In this document: positions 10,207 to 20,351 of the stretch, piece by piece
Layout: every line of letters begins with the position of its first letter
Position numbering within the stretch: position 1 is the stretch's first letter
Origin: Isoetes taiwanensis
Taxonomy: Eukaryota > Streptophyta > Lycopodiopsida > Isoetales > Isoetaceae
Direction: 5' to 3'
DNA: 64,000 bases
Assembly (NCBI GenBank): GCA_021234155.1
Contig: JAJEKV010000024.1
Coordinates: forward strand, 11,938,913 to 12,002,912
Position numbers and translations under genes: made by a program
The notes under the pieces: generated by a model
The model's database searches: none
Told to the model about the DNA's origin: nothing
Seen by the model: only the letters and a program-made list of their open reading frames with translations

Positions 10207-10306
10207 ATCAATGGTGCGAAACAACCATTGCTTCATTAACAAAGATAAATATTTACATCAATGGTGCAAAACAACCATTGCTTCGTTAACAAAGATAAAT
10301 AATTAC
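10207..10306. repeat. 50-bp tandem duplication
   Basis: Two 50-bp units, 10207-10256 and 10257-10306, begin ATCAATGGTGC and differ at only three or so positions. This is a recent local duplication. Confidence 0.9.
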
Positions 10307-10309
10307 ATG

Positions 10310-12220
10310 CACAAAGATTGGTATATAGTTTAGAGCGATGAGGCACCGATCATCATGGCTCTGGTCCTCCTTTGCAGATAGCAGAAGCTGCAAAATGCAT
10401 TTCACCTAATCAGTATTTTTGTTTTTAGTTAACTGTAAAGATATTCTATCATTGTTCTTGCCATTTCACTGAAATGTCCGTTCTTTCATGTTCCTTAGAT
10501 GTAATATGGATATGTAGTATCAGGCAGGTAACACTTTTTGTTCATTTGAAAGACTGTATTTTTGCAATTTCCTTACAAAATGCTATGTATCAGACACGCA
10601 ACCTTTTTGCTCCTGTAGTTTCTTCTATTGCATAGAGTTTCTGCTTTTGCAGATGAAATACCTGTGAGCTATGTAAAAAATTACAGATTCCCTTTTCGCC
10701 TATGGTCTCCCCCATTTCATTTGGACTTTTTGCGCGATATGTGAGTCGCCCATAAGCTGCAGTCCCCCGAAGAGAGCAGCCCTGCATTTGAAGCGGGTGC
10801 AGCTAGACTCATAATTGGTACTGCTTGAGGATGCAAAAAAAAAGTGCTTGAGTAGCACAGGCCAGACTTAATAAAGCCATTGTCCCTAAGTCAGTCTTAA
10901 CAAAGCCATTGACTTCATGTATATGCAAGCCTGAACCAAAGTCCAAGTCCGAAGACTGAGAATCCAAGGCCTAGGCTCAGACATCTAGCTCAGACAAGGA
11001 TGATCTTAGTCTGGCCAATCCAAGACCTCTTTGTGCAATCCTATGAGCATGCAGTTCAGGTATTTTATACATGCTTTCAAACAATCTTTTCTGGTGTATC
11101 AAACTTAAAAGCATACTTAGTTCAGTGTTTGAAGACTCAATGATCCAATTTGGGCATCCATTAAGGGTGTCTATGTTGTAGACCATCAAACAGTCATATT
11201 GCATGCGAAATTAAATTGTTTCCTTGTGTAAATATGCTAAACATCTTATAAAAAGCTATTTGGGGACATGTCAATGTTCTATTAGGTAATCAAATATATC
11301 GAATTTACATAACTCTAAGCATCTTCCCTTTTATGCCTGTCAAGAGCTTTATCACAGTGATTCAAAAAAATTAGCAGTCTGTTCTTTTCCAGTAATAGGA
11401 TGTCTTCTAGCACAGATAACTATGTATGATAAATGAAGTCTTGCATGCATTAATACATTGAATCAAGATGTCAAGGACATGAATACAAGATTGAAACATA
11501 GCACAAAAAAGACCTCAAGACCGGTTTAAAAAGGATTGAAGATAACTTACTTGGATACATGCAAAGACAACCTTGGATGCATGAGAACATCCCCGGCAAC
11601 TATGGCAACTAGCTCGTGACACAGGCGACAAATCCTAGTCTGAGCTGATAATAGGGCTAAAAAATTTCGTCCTTGGTTTTTTGCGGGCTTCTCACAGTAG
11701 GACCAATTGGTCGCAAAAAGCCCTTTTCCGGCAAGATATAAGAGATAGCTTTGAACCCGCCGGCCTACATAAGATTCACAAAAACGATACTTCCGGATAA
11801 TGGTCGCCTCCCTTGTCCGTTGGCTTCGCGCACGGGGGCTTTCTCGCACCCAACAACCACGACCACAATATTTTCGACCATAGACATTTCTTCCAAAGCA
11901 TGATGCTCTCAAGAAACCTTCAGGGACCTCTATAGTTAATTTTGCCATAGTCGTGCATAAGAACAAGGCTAGATTCGAAACTACATGGATGGAGCAATAA
12001 AAAGCTCGCCATAGCCTTCCTTGTTTATGCTCAATAAAATGTTGTTTTCTCGGCATATCTGCATTTGCAACAAGTAACAAAATAGAACCACCATGCTCTT
12101 GGAAGCCAGAGGAAAATGCTTGGAAGAAGAAGAAGGGTCGAGCTGCGCCATAGCCACGCCTGCGAAGGAATGGGGCTGGATGACCGAGAGTTTACAGGCA
12201 GCAGCCAGTTTGGAGCAGTC
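10310..12220. other. no recognisable gene
   Basis: A 177-codon minus-strand frame (11547-12080) has no motif that I recognise and no neighbouring exons. I see nothing else. Confidence 0.35.
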
Positions 12221-12223
12221 ATC

Positions 12224-12312
12224 AGCATATGCTAAGCATATGCCGGCATATACCTGGATATGCCCACATACCCACATAAACGAGGGTTTGCCCCCCTAGG
12301 GGCAACCCAAAA
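12224..12312. repeat. dispersed repeat ending in a hairpin, copy 2
   Basis: Second copy of the repeat at 8254. It ends GGGTTTGCCCC-CCTA-GGGGCAACCC, a near-perfect hairpin, followed by AAAAAAG as in copy 1. Confidence 0.6.
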
Positions 12313-12319
12313 AAGAGTA

Positions 12320-13200
12320 AAAGTGGAAGAATGCTGTGTAAAAAATGTAGAAGGTATATTTCTGGCAATTTTTCAGGCATTTCCATAAAAGTTTCTAGGG
12401 ATTTATGGCAAACCACACTATAAATTCGTACATTTTTACTAGTTACAGCCAATTCCAAATTTGGACCTGAATTTGGACCTGAGGTGGAGTAAAAGCAAGC
12501 GATACAATGTCGCGTTTAAAACAACACATGTCACGCTCTTATTGGATATGTCCTCTAGACTGGGTCCAGCCGTCCTTTACGGCTGCAAGTAGACCGAGAA
12601 TGGCCTATGCAGTTTGAGATGGCGTGTGCTCTCCTACTCCTTTAAGTGATGGATCATTGTAAGTGATGCTCTCATCATCAATTTGTCATTCATCAACATA
12701 GACTTAGGTGTTGCCATATTGTTTCCAATGGGAGAGACCCATTCTGATATGAATGGGTCTAGATTTGGCGCATCTGCAAATGGGATGCCAGATCAAGTGA
12801 AATTTATATCAATGGCATGCTTAGGTCGACCATCTATTGTCTCATGCATATGCCGGGTATTGCATCATAGTCTCGTAACACAATAAGCATCGACGTAGCC
12901 CAACCTGACATCCTTTAGAAGACCTTTACTTCGTCTTATCTAGCTTTTGATTCTCAACATTACACTTTTCATTCTTCTGTTCTTCCTTCATCCCAGTTAT
13001 CTTACAGGACTTCGAACATCTATCTCTTGGCCTAAGATACCGCCAGATTACCCATTAGAAACTAAAGCATACATTCCCTGCCAATCCTATATGTTATTGG
13101 TAAGGACAAACCATAGTTAGCACGAGGCTGCACACCTCCAGATGTTTTATTGACTAATGCTGCTATTTTACAGACGTTGGCACTTGAAAATAAGTTTGAT
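12320..13200. other. 3' flank of PIMT, no other gene seen
   Basis: No conserved exon is visible. The segment next to 13202 would hold the PIMT 3' untranslated region. Confidence 0.4.
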
Positions 13201-13201
13201 A

Positions 13202-14453
13202 CTATATCAATGGCACATAGCTGACACTCATCGCTGCTTTCTTTGTAACACTACCCTCCTGAGCCTTATCGATGATCATCAAATCCTGTAATAAAATTTG
13301 GGCACAAGATACCCATGCGAATATATAAGTGAAACGAAACAAAGAAAAATAAGTTGCATCAAATTCAGAATATTACCTGAAACACTTTACCAACTGGAAC
13401 CACTATGCGTCCACCGGGTTTTAGCTGGGCCACAAGCGCCTCTGGCAACTCTATAGAATTAACAACATAAAAGTAAATAGATGTTGTGTGAAGGCACCCT
13501 ATACTAGAAATACCTACCTGCTGCAGCAGCTCCAACGTGTATGGCATCATAAGGAGCAGCATCAGGAAATCCCTGTTTACCATCTCCAACTTCAAAAGTT
13601 TATCCCATTAGATTTTCATGAAGTTCCTTACAACAATGAAAACCTTCTGATAATAACAGGAATAAAAAAATAGCCATTCAAGAATAAGCATAAGTAGGAA
13701 CTCTAGTAAGCATACCGTGGATTGAAAGTTGGCCGCTTTGAAGAAGTTTTGCAGCAGGCCCACCATCAATTGCCTTAATTGAAGATTCAACAAGCTGGGG
13801 AATGTGTTCAATGCCTACTGCTCGTCCATTTTCCCCAACCTTCATAGACAAAAAGTGTTAGAAATACAGACTGACCAAATCAACCTAAGAAGCAAATTGC
13901 ATGACCCTACCATAAGTGCAAATACAGCTGTCAAGTAGCCTGATCCAGAACCCACATCAAGAACAGACATGCCTGGCTTTAAATTATCTGCCAGAAGTGT
14001 AAGACAATACCCGTGCTGGCATTCACAACAAAGGTTAATTTCCTTGTATGGACAAAGTTTCTTGAAAGAAATACTCCTTGTTTGACATCCATAACATCTA
14101 ACTCTAAATAATCCAAAGCAGATAAGTATTCTCACCATATGTGGTGCCGAAATTGTTACATTATGTCCTGCAACCAGAGTAAGTAATTTCATTAGAAACT
14201 GAAATTATAATTATAGTTAAATTTTCTACAAGAAATGGTATATTCCATTTTATGTTGAGAGCACTTGGTGGATTATAGAATCTCACTTTGCAATTGATTG
14301 GAGTAATTACAGTCATATAAAATGCCACAAAAAAAAATTCACCTATGCTCTGTGGTGCATCCTGATAAGGTTGCCCTCCTCTAGGAACGAAAAGAGCTCG
14401 ATCGATTTGGATCATTGCCTCGGCTGCTGCAGTCGATTTAAGTATCTCATGAT
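13202..14453 (-). CDS. PIMT: protein-L-isoaspartate O-methyltransferase (PIMT), N-terminal exon not found
   Basis: PIMT repairs isoaspartyl residues in aged proteins by AdoMet-dependent methylation; in plants it matters in seed and stress survival. Seven exons on the minus strand join in phase: 14343-14453, 14136-14167, 13911-14015, 13716-13839, 13518-13589, 13377-13450 and 13202-13285, all with GT-AG borders. Together they encode about 199 residues against about 227 in the animal enzyme, so roughly 25 N-terminal residues are missing. Landmarks in order: DRALFVPRGGQPYQDAPQSI, ISAPHM, LDVGSGSGYLTAVFALM (AdoMet motif I), VGDGKQGFP, PYDAIHVGAAA, QLKPGGRIVVPVG, and the end SYVPLI. The protein stops right after YVPLI, shorter than usual plant C-termini. 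The first exon may lie beyond the LTR element at 15105-17309, which would then sit in its first intron. Confidence 0.88.
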
Positions 14454-15099
14454 CTGCAAAAGTAACCCATTGTTAAGATAAACCTAAAAAATATGCAGCA
14501 AAAAGGAGACCCTAAGCACACAGGAAGAAGCTGTACCAACAAGGTTTTGAACAAGATCTCTATTGGAAGAAGCAGAACACCTCCAACTCATCGCCAAGCC
14601 CTTAACAATTTGACACACGGAAGGAGGCCCTTTTCTTGCAAATGCCAAACTGAATCTTGTTTGACTTTTCTGAAATCGAGTACGGTTTCACAAAGGTTTT
14701 TTGGTGCGAAAAGACTTTTACTAGCAAATATTTGTAGTGATGACCGTCAACATAGTGTTACCCCTGATTGGGTTATAGTGGAGCAAAAACAATCCCCCCT
14801 CCTAGGATACCTCCCATGTCCCTTATGAGGATCCCGCTTCAAAACTCTGCCCTTCGGGAACACCCCTTAGCAATCCCGGAGTCCAAGAGCACGAAGGTTT
14901 TCACACACCACAAAAAAAAAAAAATTTGTGGCTAAGATCCCATGCATTTACCAATTCTGGCATGGGGTTTTGCATGGATGGCGTTTTCAGAGGGTGGGAT
15001 TGTTATAACAATGATCATGGGGATGGGCTGGTCATGCCTTCATCCGGCTGCTCATATCAATTATCCAATACCATGTGTCTAAGGGATTTGGTATACATT
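14454..15099. other. PIMT intron or upstream region
   Basis: No recognisable exon here. It lies between the first visible PIMT exon and the LTR element. Confidence 0.4.
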
Positions 15100-15104
15100 G
15101 ATCC

Positions 15105-15305
15105 TCTTAATATTATGACAGAGTTAGAATAAGAGAGATAGAGAGTGCTGGGACAAGAGACACTGTGTGTATATTCAATAGAACCAAAACAATACAATAT
15201 AACTAATCATGAGGACACACCTATTCAGATAGGACATGACTCTTTGCCTACTTGGATGCCACATCATATGATATGCTGAGTTGGCAGGGTTGTTATATTC
15301 TAACA
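15105..15305 (-). repeat. 3' LTR of the TRIM-like element
   Basis: About 201 bp, direct copy of 17110-17309. In element orientation it starts TGTTAGAATATAACA and ends AATATTAAGA. Confidence 0.93.
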
Positions 15306-15314
15306 CGCCCTCTC
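15306..15314 (-). promoter_or_regulatory. polypurine tract
   Basis: GAGAGGGCG on the minus strand directly abuts the 3' LTR, where plus-strand priming is expected. Confidence 0.7.
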
Positions 15315-15376
15315 AAACCAACAACTCAGCCATGATTAGAATCAGCTTCATATCTCAAAATATGATCCTTCCTATA

Positions 15377-16741
15377 TCATCTAATCTTCTTTTGAATATT
15401 CTTGTTCTTGAATCTTGTATGAGGAATTCTTCTCTTCATGTGTCCTGGTGGGATACTTCCAATAACACTTACAGCTTCGTTTATGAATAAATTTTTATTG
15501 CTGCCTTCTAGAATTAACTGGACCATTTTATGATCATCAGCAAAGTCATAACAAAGATCCCATAAATCTGATTTCTCTCGCTTGTGTGCCAAGGGAGTGA
15601 TGTCTTCTTCCATGTTTGTATGTTGTGTCGTTACTTCAATTCTTGGAACATTCTTTAGATTGCTCACATCATCTAATCTTCCCTCCCTTGAGCATCTAAA
15701 GATTATGCCATTAGAACTCAAATAAGTACCTTTGGAATTGGTTTCTTCATCTTGATGTATCTCTTCGTAGTCTGCCAAAGTTTTGGACCCTCCCTTGATT
15801 TTGGCATCTTCAACTGCAACAATAGCTTCATCTGCAACAACTTGGCGCCTCTTCACGTTTTCAAAATTTGCTTCAGAAGAAGAGTTGAAGCCTTCGATCT
15901 CTGTATTAGAAGGTTTGCCAGGCAATGGGTCTTCGTTCATAATTCCATTATCCACCTGCATGGGTTTCTCTGATGGCATATCTGCATTGAATGCTAAGTC
16001 TGTAATCTGAGCTTTTTTAACTACATCATATGGTGCATCAGCAATAAAATCATCAGCACTTGTGAGCATCTCTTTAGCAGCATCCAATTCTTTTGTCACA
16101 CTTGCATATAGAGCAATAGCTCTAGCACTCCCAACTCCAGCCATCTCTTGTGTGGCGGGTTCTCTGGCAATCATCCATGTTTTCGATTCTACTATAATGG
16201 ATGCAGCATCCTTCTGCCTATCCTTCAGGCTATCTCCAACAGCCTTGTCTCCATCTCCGGCCTCATCAACAGCCACCATTGGGGTGGTTTCCCCCTTGAA
16301 ATTTCTGGCGTTCTCATGCTTTGCGAGACTGGTCCCTTCTGCCTCAGCGGATTTAGAGCTTGCTGGCCTTGCACCTTCTTTAGCTTCATAGCCACTCAGC
16401 TTTGCTTGTTTTGCCTTCTCTCTCGCACCATCAGAAACTTCTCTGGCTTTCTGCTTGGCACCTTCTTTAGTCTCTTCAACCTTCTGCCTTGCACCCGTTG
16501 CTGTCTCTCTGCCCTTCTCCTTTGCACTCTCCATAGCTTGGCCTATGCTCTCTTTCGCTTTCCCTGTTAAGGCAATTTTGTTCTTTCCCATTCCCCTATG
16601 GCCAATCACCAGTAACTTTGCCCTTTTAATGCCAGAAATGCTGGAATCGCCCATCTTTATAAAATTTGACGATAATGGATTCTTGATATTGGATTTACAC
16701 AAACCTTGGGGAGGCACCGTCAGGTTCTTGTGCAACGCCAT
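15377..16741 (-). CDS. chimeric ORF with LEA-type repeats, inside the TRIM-like element
   Basis: An intronless 454-codon frame from the first ATG at 16741 (MALHKN). It contains VIGHRGMGKN (about residues 44-53), which looks like the start of a glycerophosphodiester phosphodiesterase domain. There follow about 80 residues of amphipathic 11-mer repeats (AKESIGQAMESAKEKG, EETKEGAKQKAREVSDGARE) typical of group 3 LEA proteins. Then come acidic sequence and a C-terminal part that I do not recognise, ending in basic residues. The phosphodiesterase-like part stops after its first motif, so catalysis is unlikely. The mix suggests spliced host transcripts captured and joined during reverse transcription. 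The frame may extend upstream without an ATG to about 16786. Translation is unproven. Confidence 0.65.
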   Translation of the reverse strand: MALHKNLTVPPQGLCKSNIKNPLSSNFIKMGDSSISGIKRAKLLVIGHRGMGKNKIALTGKAKESIGQAMESAKEKGRETATGARQKVEETKEGAKQKAREVSDGAREKAKQAKLSGYEAKEGARPASSKSAEAEGTSLAKHENARNFKGETTPMVAVDEAGDGDKAVGDSLKDRQKDAASIIVESKTWMIAREPATQEMAGVGSARAIALYASVTKELDAAKEMLTSADDFIADAPYDVVKKAQITDLAFNADMPSEKPMQVDNGIMNEDPLPGKPSNTEIEGFNSSSEANFENVKRRQVVADEAIVAVEDAKIKGGSKTLADYEEIHQDEETNSKGTYLSSNGIIFRCSREGRLDDVSNLKNVPRIEVTTQHTNMEEDITPLAHKREKSDLWDLCYDFADDHKMVQLILEGSNKNLFINEAVSVIGSIPPGHMKRRIPHTRFKNKNIQKKIR

Positions 16742-16834
16742 AGCCTTTGCTGGCGCCGCCACCGCCAGACTTGGAAGGGTCCCTTTTGGTCATTTGGCTT
16801 CGAGATTGGGCACATCTTGATCTTCTTTGACAAC

Positions 16835-17110
16835 TTAATCATCTGCAATGGAGTCATCAAAGGCCCTATTTGTGCAAGAAATTTCCTTCAAAGAACCGCT
16901 TTCCATATTCTTCTTTCTTGAGGGATTATCCTCTTCTAGAATGCATGTCGAAATAGAGATGCAGGTCATTACTTTTGTTTTAACCTTGGCATGCAGGAAT
17001 TTCAAGCTTTTCTTCAATCTGGTGAGTCCTGTCTTCATCGATTTCTTCTTTCTGCATTTCTTAAATTGAGGAGGGGGCTCCCCTACTTCATCTCTCAGCT
17101 CTGATACCAT
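16835..17110 (-). CDS. short leader ORF starting in the primer site
   Basis: A 91-codon frame begins with the ATG formed by the 5' LTR's last base and the primer site (ATGGTATCAGAGC, read MVSEL). It encodes a Lys-rich peptide (KKCRKKKSMKTGLTRLKKSL) with no known domain. It ends 93 bp before the ATG of the cargo ORF and could be an upstream ORF that limits its translation, or meaningless. Confidence 0.35.
   Translation of the reverse strand: MVSELRDEVGEPPPQFKKCRKKKSMKTGLTRLKKSLKFLHAKVKTKVMTCISISTCILEEDNPSRKKNMESGSLKEISCTNRAFDDSIADD
17098..17109 (-). promoter_or_regulatory. primer binding site, initiator tRNA-Met
   Basis: TGGTATCAGAGC on the minus strand directly abuts the 5' LTR. It matches the 3' end of plant initiator tRNA-Met, the usual plant LTR-element primer. 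Confidence 0.9.
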
Positions 17111-17309
17111 CTTAATATTATAACAGAGTTAGAATAAGAGAGATAGAGAGCGCTGGGACAAGAGACACTATGTGTATATTCAATAAAACCAAAACAATAC
17201 AATATAACTAATCATAAGTATACGTCTATTCAAATAGAACATGACTCTTTGCCTACTTGGATGCCACACTACATGATATGCTGAGTTGGCAGGTTGTTAT
17301 ATTCTAACA
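17110..17309 (-). repeat. 5' LTR of the TRIM-like element
   Basis: 200 bp, direct copy of 15105-15305, next to the primer site. Confidence 0.93.
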
Positions 17310-17314
17310 GATCC

Positions 17315-17764
17315 CAGTCGTTACTTACTTTTGAGATGATCAACGACAGTTTTGACTTTAGATGTTTGTAACATCATAGGTCTCTGCAACAATGTAGGTG
17401 ACATCTAATAGGATTTTGCAAGCGGGTGAACATACCATTGGCTCCCACCTATGTTATTCTCCAGCATGTGGTCGAGAAGAACGGTAGTGACCATGCGTTT
17501 CGAGGTGCAAAGGGAATAGATATGGGCTTCAAATTTTTACATCGTCGTTTAGTGTGAATTAGAACACAAATGAGCTCGTCGCATTGCAACTCCGGTCAAG
17601 CATACATGTTTAATAACATGCAGATAGTATTATTGATCACAACAAATGTTACGACGCGTCGAGGAGCATTCAGTTCCAAGGACAAAAGAGAAATGGCGGT
17701 AAATTTGTGTGAACAGTGAACTTCTCCTTGCAACAGAATTGTGTGTTGACTCCTCTAAAACACA
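17315..17764. other. no recognisable gene
   Basis: No motif or conserved exon seen between the LTR element and the GATA tract. Confidence 0.35.
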
Positions 17765-17960
<196 letters not shown>

Positions 17961-18086
17961 TCCATTGGGTTAGTGGCTAGTCCACTGGTTAGCAGTTAAG
18001 AGATCTTGTGTTCAAGTCTCTGGGGGTCCGTCATATGTCTTCACAGATGCGGCCAATGTGGCGCGACGTAAAAATACTATCTATCT
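17961..18086 (+). mobile_element. tRNA-derived SINE-like element
   Basis: Box A-like TAGTGGCTAG (about 17971-17980) and box B-like GTTCAAGTCTC (18010-18020), then GGTCCGTCATATG, TGCGGCCAATGTGGCGCGAC and a tail AAAATACTATCTATCT. A related minus-strand copy lies at 31131-31246 with the same box B and the same CTATCTATC tail. Confidence 0.5.
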
Positions 18087-18089
18087 GAA

Positions 18090-19270
18090 ACACAAAAGAG
18101 AGAAGGCAGTAAAATTGTCTGAACTGTGGACTCATTGTGTACTTGACTCTTGAACTAGTCTTCTGAACATGCATCTACATTGCAAGCTTTGTGCAAGACC
18201 TCCTTAGTTAATTTTTCTTTATTGCTATTTCTCTTTGCCATAATTAAGTACACCCAAGTTAGATCCAAATGAGGATTTGATTAAAGCAAAGAAACAATAC
18301 CACCCCAATACTACTTTAGAACTCACGATAATATTGAATCAATCGAATTGAACTGGATCTAGCAGATAGCCCGTAGGATAAGATTTGTTTAGAATTGAAT
18401 TCTACGAGCAAAAATGGGGTCACGAGCCACTTTCGAGGAAGAGAGGGCCATGGAGCAAGAACCATAAAGAGAGAAAGGGCAAGCGAGCAAAAATCCTAGT
18501 TAGAGAAAGGGGAAGTGAGCAGACACCCTAGAGAGAAAAGGCACTAGGAGAGTTAGGGGTGGAGGAGATAATATTGACAGATCTGAAATAAGAAAATATT
18601 TGTTTCTATGTAAGATCTAAGATAAATGCAATCATAAAATAGATGTCCACATACCTTACATCTTTATTTTTTAGATTTGGAAATTGGAATGCCATTGATC
18701 CGAGCCATTGGACTGGGATTTTAGAATGGACGAGCATGCATTAATCGCATGCATTTTGGGCATCTAGTACATTGGAGAGATCGCTACTTACTTCAAGATT
18801 CTTCATCAACGTCTCATCAGCACTTTCTCATCTCTCACATTAGTATCCTATTCTCATTCTTGAAACCTATGCAGGGAAGAGGGTTTTTCCTGCTTGACTT
18901 GACCATATTTGGCGGCATTTTCTTGTAATGGCATGTCCTTTCCGGTACTTGTCTCTTTTCTAGACAAATTCCTTTGACCTTTTCCCTTGATCTTGTTTTG
19001 ATAAATGGAAGTCCTCTTCTTGTCAAGAGTTTTGTGGTATTCATTTGAGCCCAATTCTAGAATGCGCCATCGATCTGAGCCATCGAATTGAGATTCTAAA
19101 ATGGATGAGCATGCATGTATCGCATGCATGCATTACATGCATTTTGGAACTTTCTTCTAATTCTTGATATCCAATCCCCCTCCCCTCCCTCCCCATCCTC
19201 CTTTTATTTCATTATTTGTTAAATAATTATCGCGTGGCATGCATGACCGGCCCCTTTATTTAAAAAGTTT
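18090..19270. other. intergenic DNA with two copies of a GAGCCAT motif
   Basis: No gene seen. Two related segments, GATCCGAGCCATTGGA (near 18698) followed by GGACGAGCATGCAT, and GATCTGAGCCATCGAA (near 19071) followed by GGATGAGCATGCAT, lie about 370 bp apart; a third copy is at 56818. They could be repeat or promoter fragments. Confidence 0.45.
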
Positions 19271-19423
19271 ATTTTGCCACGTGGTACACATGGTCAACCC
19301 CTCCACTTTGGGAGGTTTGTTTTTTCACGTTATATTCTAGTGTTGGTGATCTATAGGTACAAGATGGCAAGCGGCTTCGGCTTATTCATTCGTCGGTTTT
19401 TTATGGAAGCGATTACTCAATCT

Positions 19424-19878
19424 TATGTTTGGCCAAGGCTCTTGTCCTTTTATCACTGGGGTTTTTCTCGAGAACCCCAAGGGGCGGGGTCTTTAATCTC
19501 GATGATAAGCGTTTGGCATTTATTAGAATTGTAAATTTTGGAGTCCAAGTTGTATAACTCAATATTCTTTGTCTTTTTCATTCTTTTCTCCGTGGACGCT
19601 AAAAATCTATTATATTCTATTCTATTCTATTCTTATCTTATCTTATCTTATCTTATCTATTCTATTCTATTTTATTCTTTGTGAATAGTGTATTAGCCTT
19701 ATGTTTGTCCAAGCCCCTTGCTGAGGGCTTTTATCACCAGTGTTTTTCCTCAAAAACCTGGAGGAGTGGGTTTTAATCCCGATGATAAGCATTTGGCAGG
19801 TACAATAACTAGGATTTATTAGAATTGTAAATTTTGGAGTCCAAGTTCATAACTGAATATTCTCTATATTTTTCATTT
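19424..19878. repeat. duplicated segment split by a retroposon 3' end
   Basis: About 160-185 bp occurs at 19424-19581 and 19694-19878, with shared CTTTTATCAC, GATGATAAGC, TTTGGCA and TTAGAATTGTAAATTTTGGA. Between them lies TCCGTGGACGCTAAAAA followed by TTCTA and TCTTA repeats (19588-19677), the tail of the family seen at 5932. The arrangement fits two neighbouring insertions or a local duplication. Confidence 0.7.
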
Positions 19879-20351
19879 TTTGTAGTAGTGTGACAACCAT
19901 ATGAATTATACTCATAGATACAAATATGGTCGTCACGAATACACGAAATGCAGAAAGAAGAATTGCGAGTACACATCTTTGCCAAGTGAAATGCCAACAA
20001 CTCTAAAAGACATTCCCTTGCATCCATTTCATATACAAAGCTATTTTTTCCAATGTGGTGATAATTAGTGCAATCTCATCATTTGGAATGGCACGATCTT
20101 GACCTTGGTTTATATATATAGAGGCGCCTCATTCTTGTCAAAATATTCAAGTTCTACACCAGCCTTGAGCCTTGTAGCACAAGCCTTATATTCTACTCTA
20201 TTTTATCGAGTATATTCAGTGAACGTATTTCTCGCGTACTTCTTGTGCATTTTCTCTCAGGTTCATAAGAGTTTGAATTGAAATGTCTTATCAGTCCTAG
20301 TATGCTCTGAGTCTAAGTATTTCTTTGTCCATATTTGGTGGTTTCGTCTCC

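Larger units (their letters stand above)
15100..17314 (-). mobile_element. small LTR retrotransposon (TRIM-like) carrying a chimeric host-derived ORF
   Basis: A complete element lies at 15105-17309, flanked by the perfect 5-bp target duplication GATCC (15100-15104 and 17310-17314). Its orientation is minus: 5' LTR 17110-17309, primer site 17098-17109, cargo ORF, purine tract 15306-15314, 3' LTR 15105-15305. No gag, protease, integrase or RT is present, so it must have moved with enzymes from other elements. The LTRs differ at about a dozen positions, so insertion is not very recent. It lies about 650 bp upstream of the visible PIMT exons and in the same orientation. TRIM and related elements are known to pick up host sequence; this one carries a long ORF of mixed origin. 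Confidence 0.93.

Noticed and set aside
11547-12080. 177-codon minus-strand frame as a gene
   Set aside because: No motif, no exon partners, no codon pattern that I could support.
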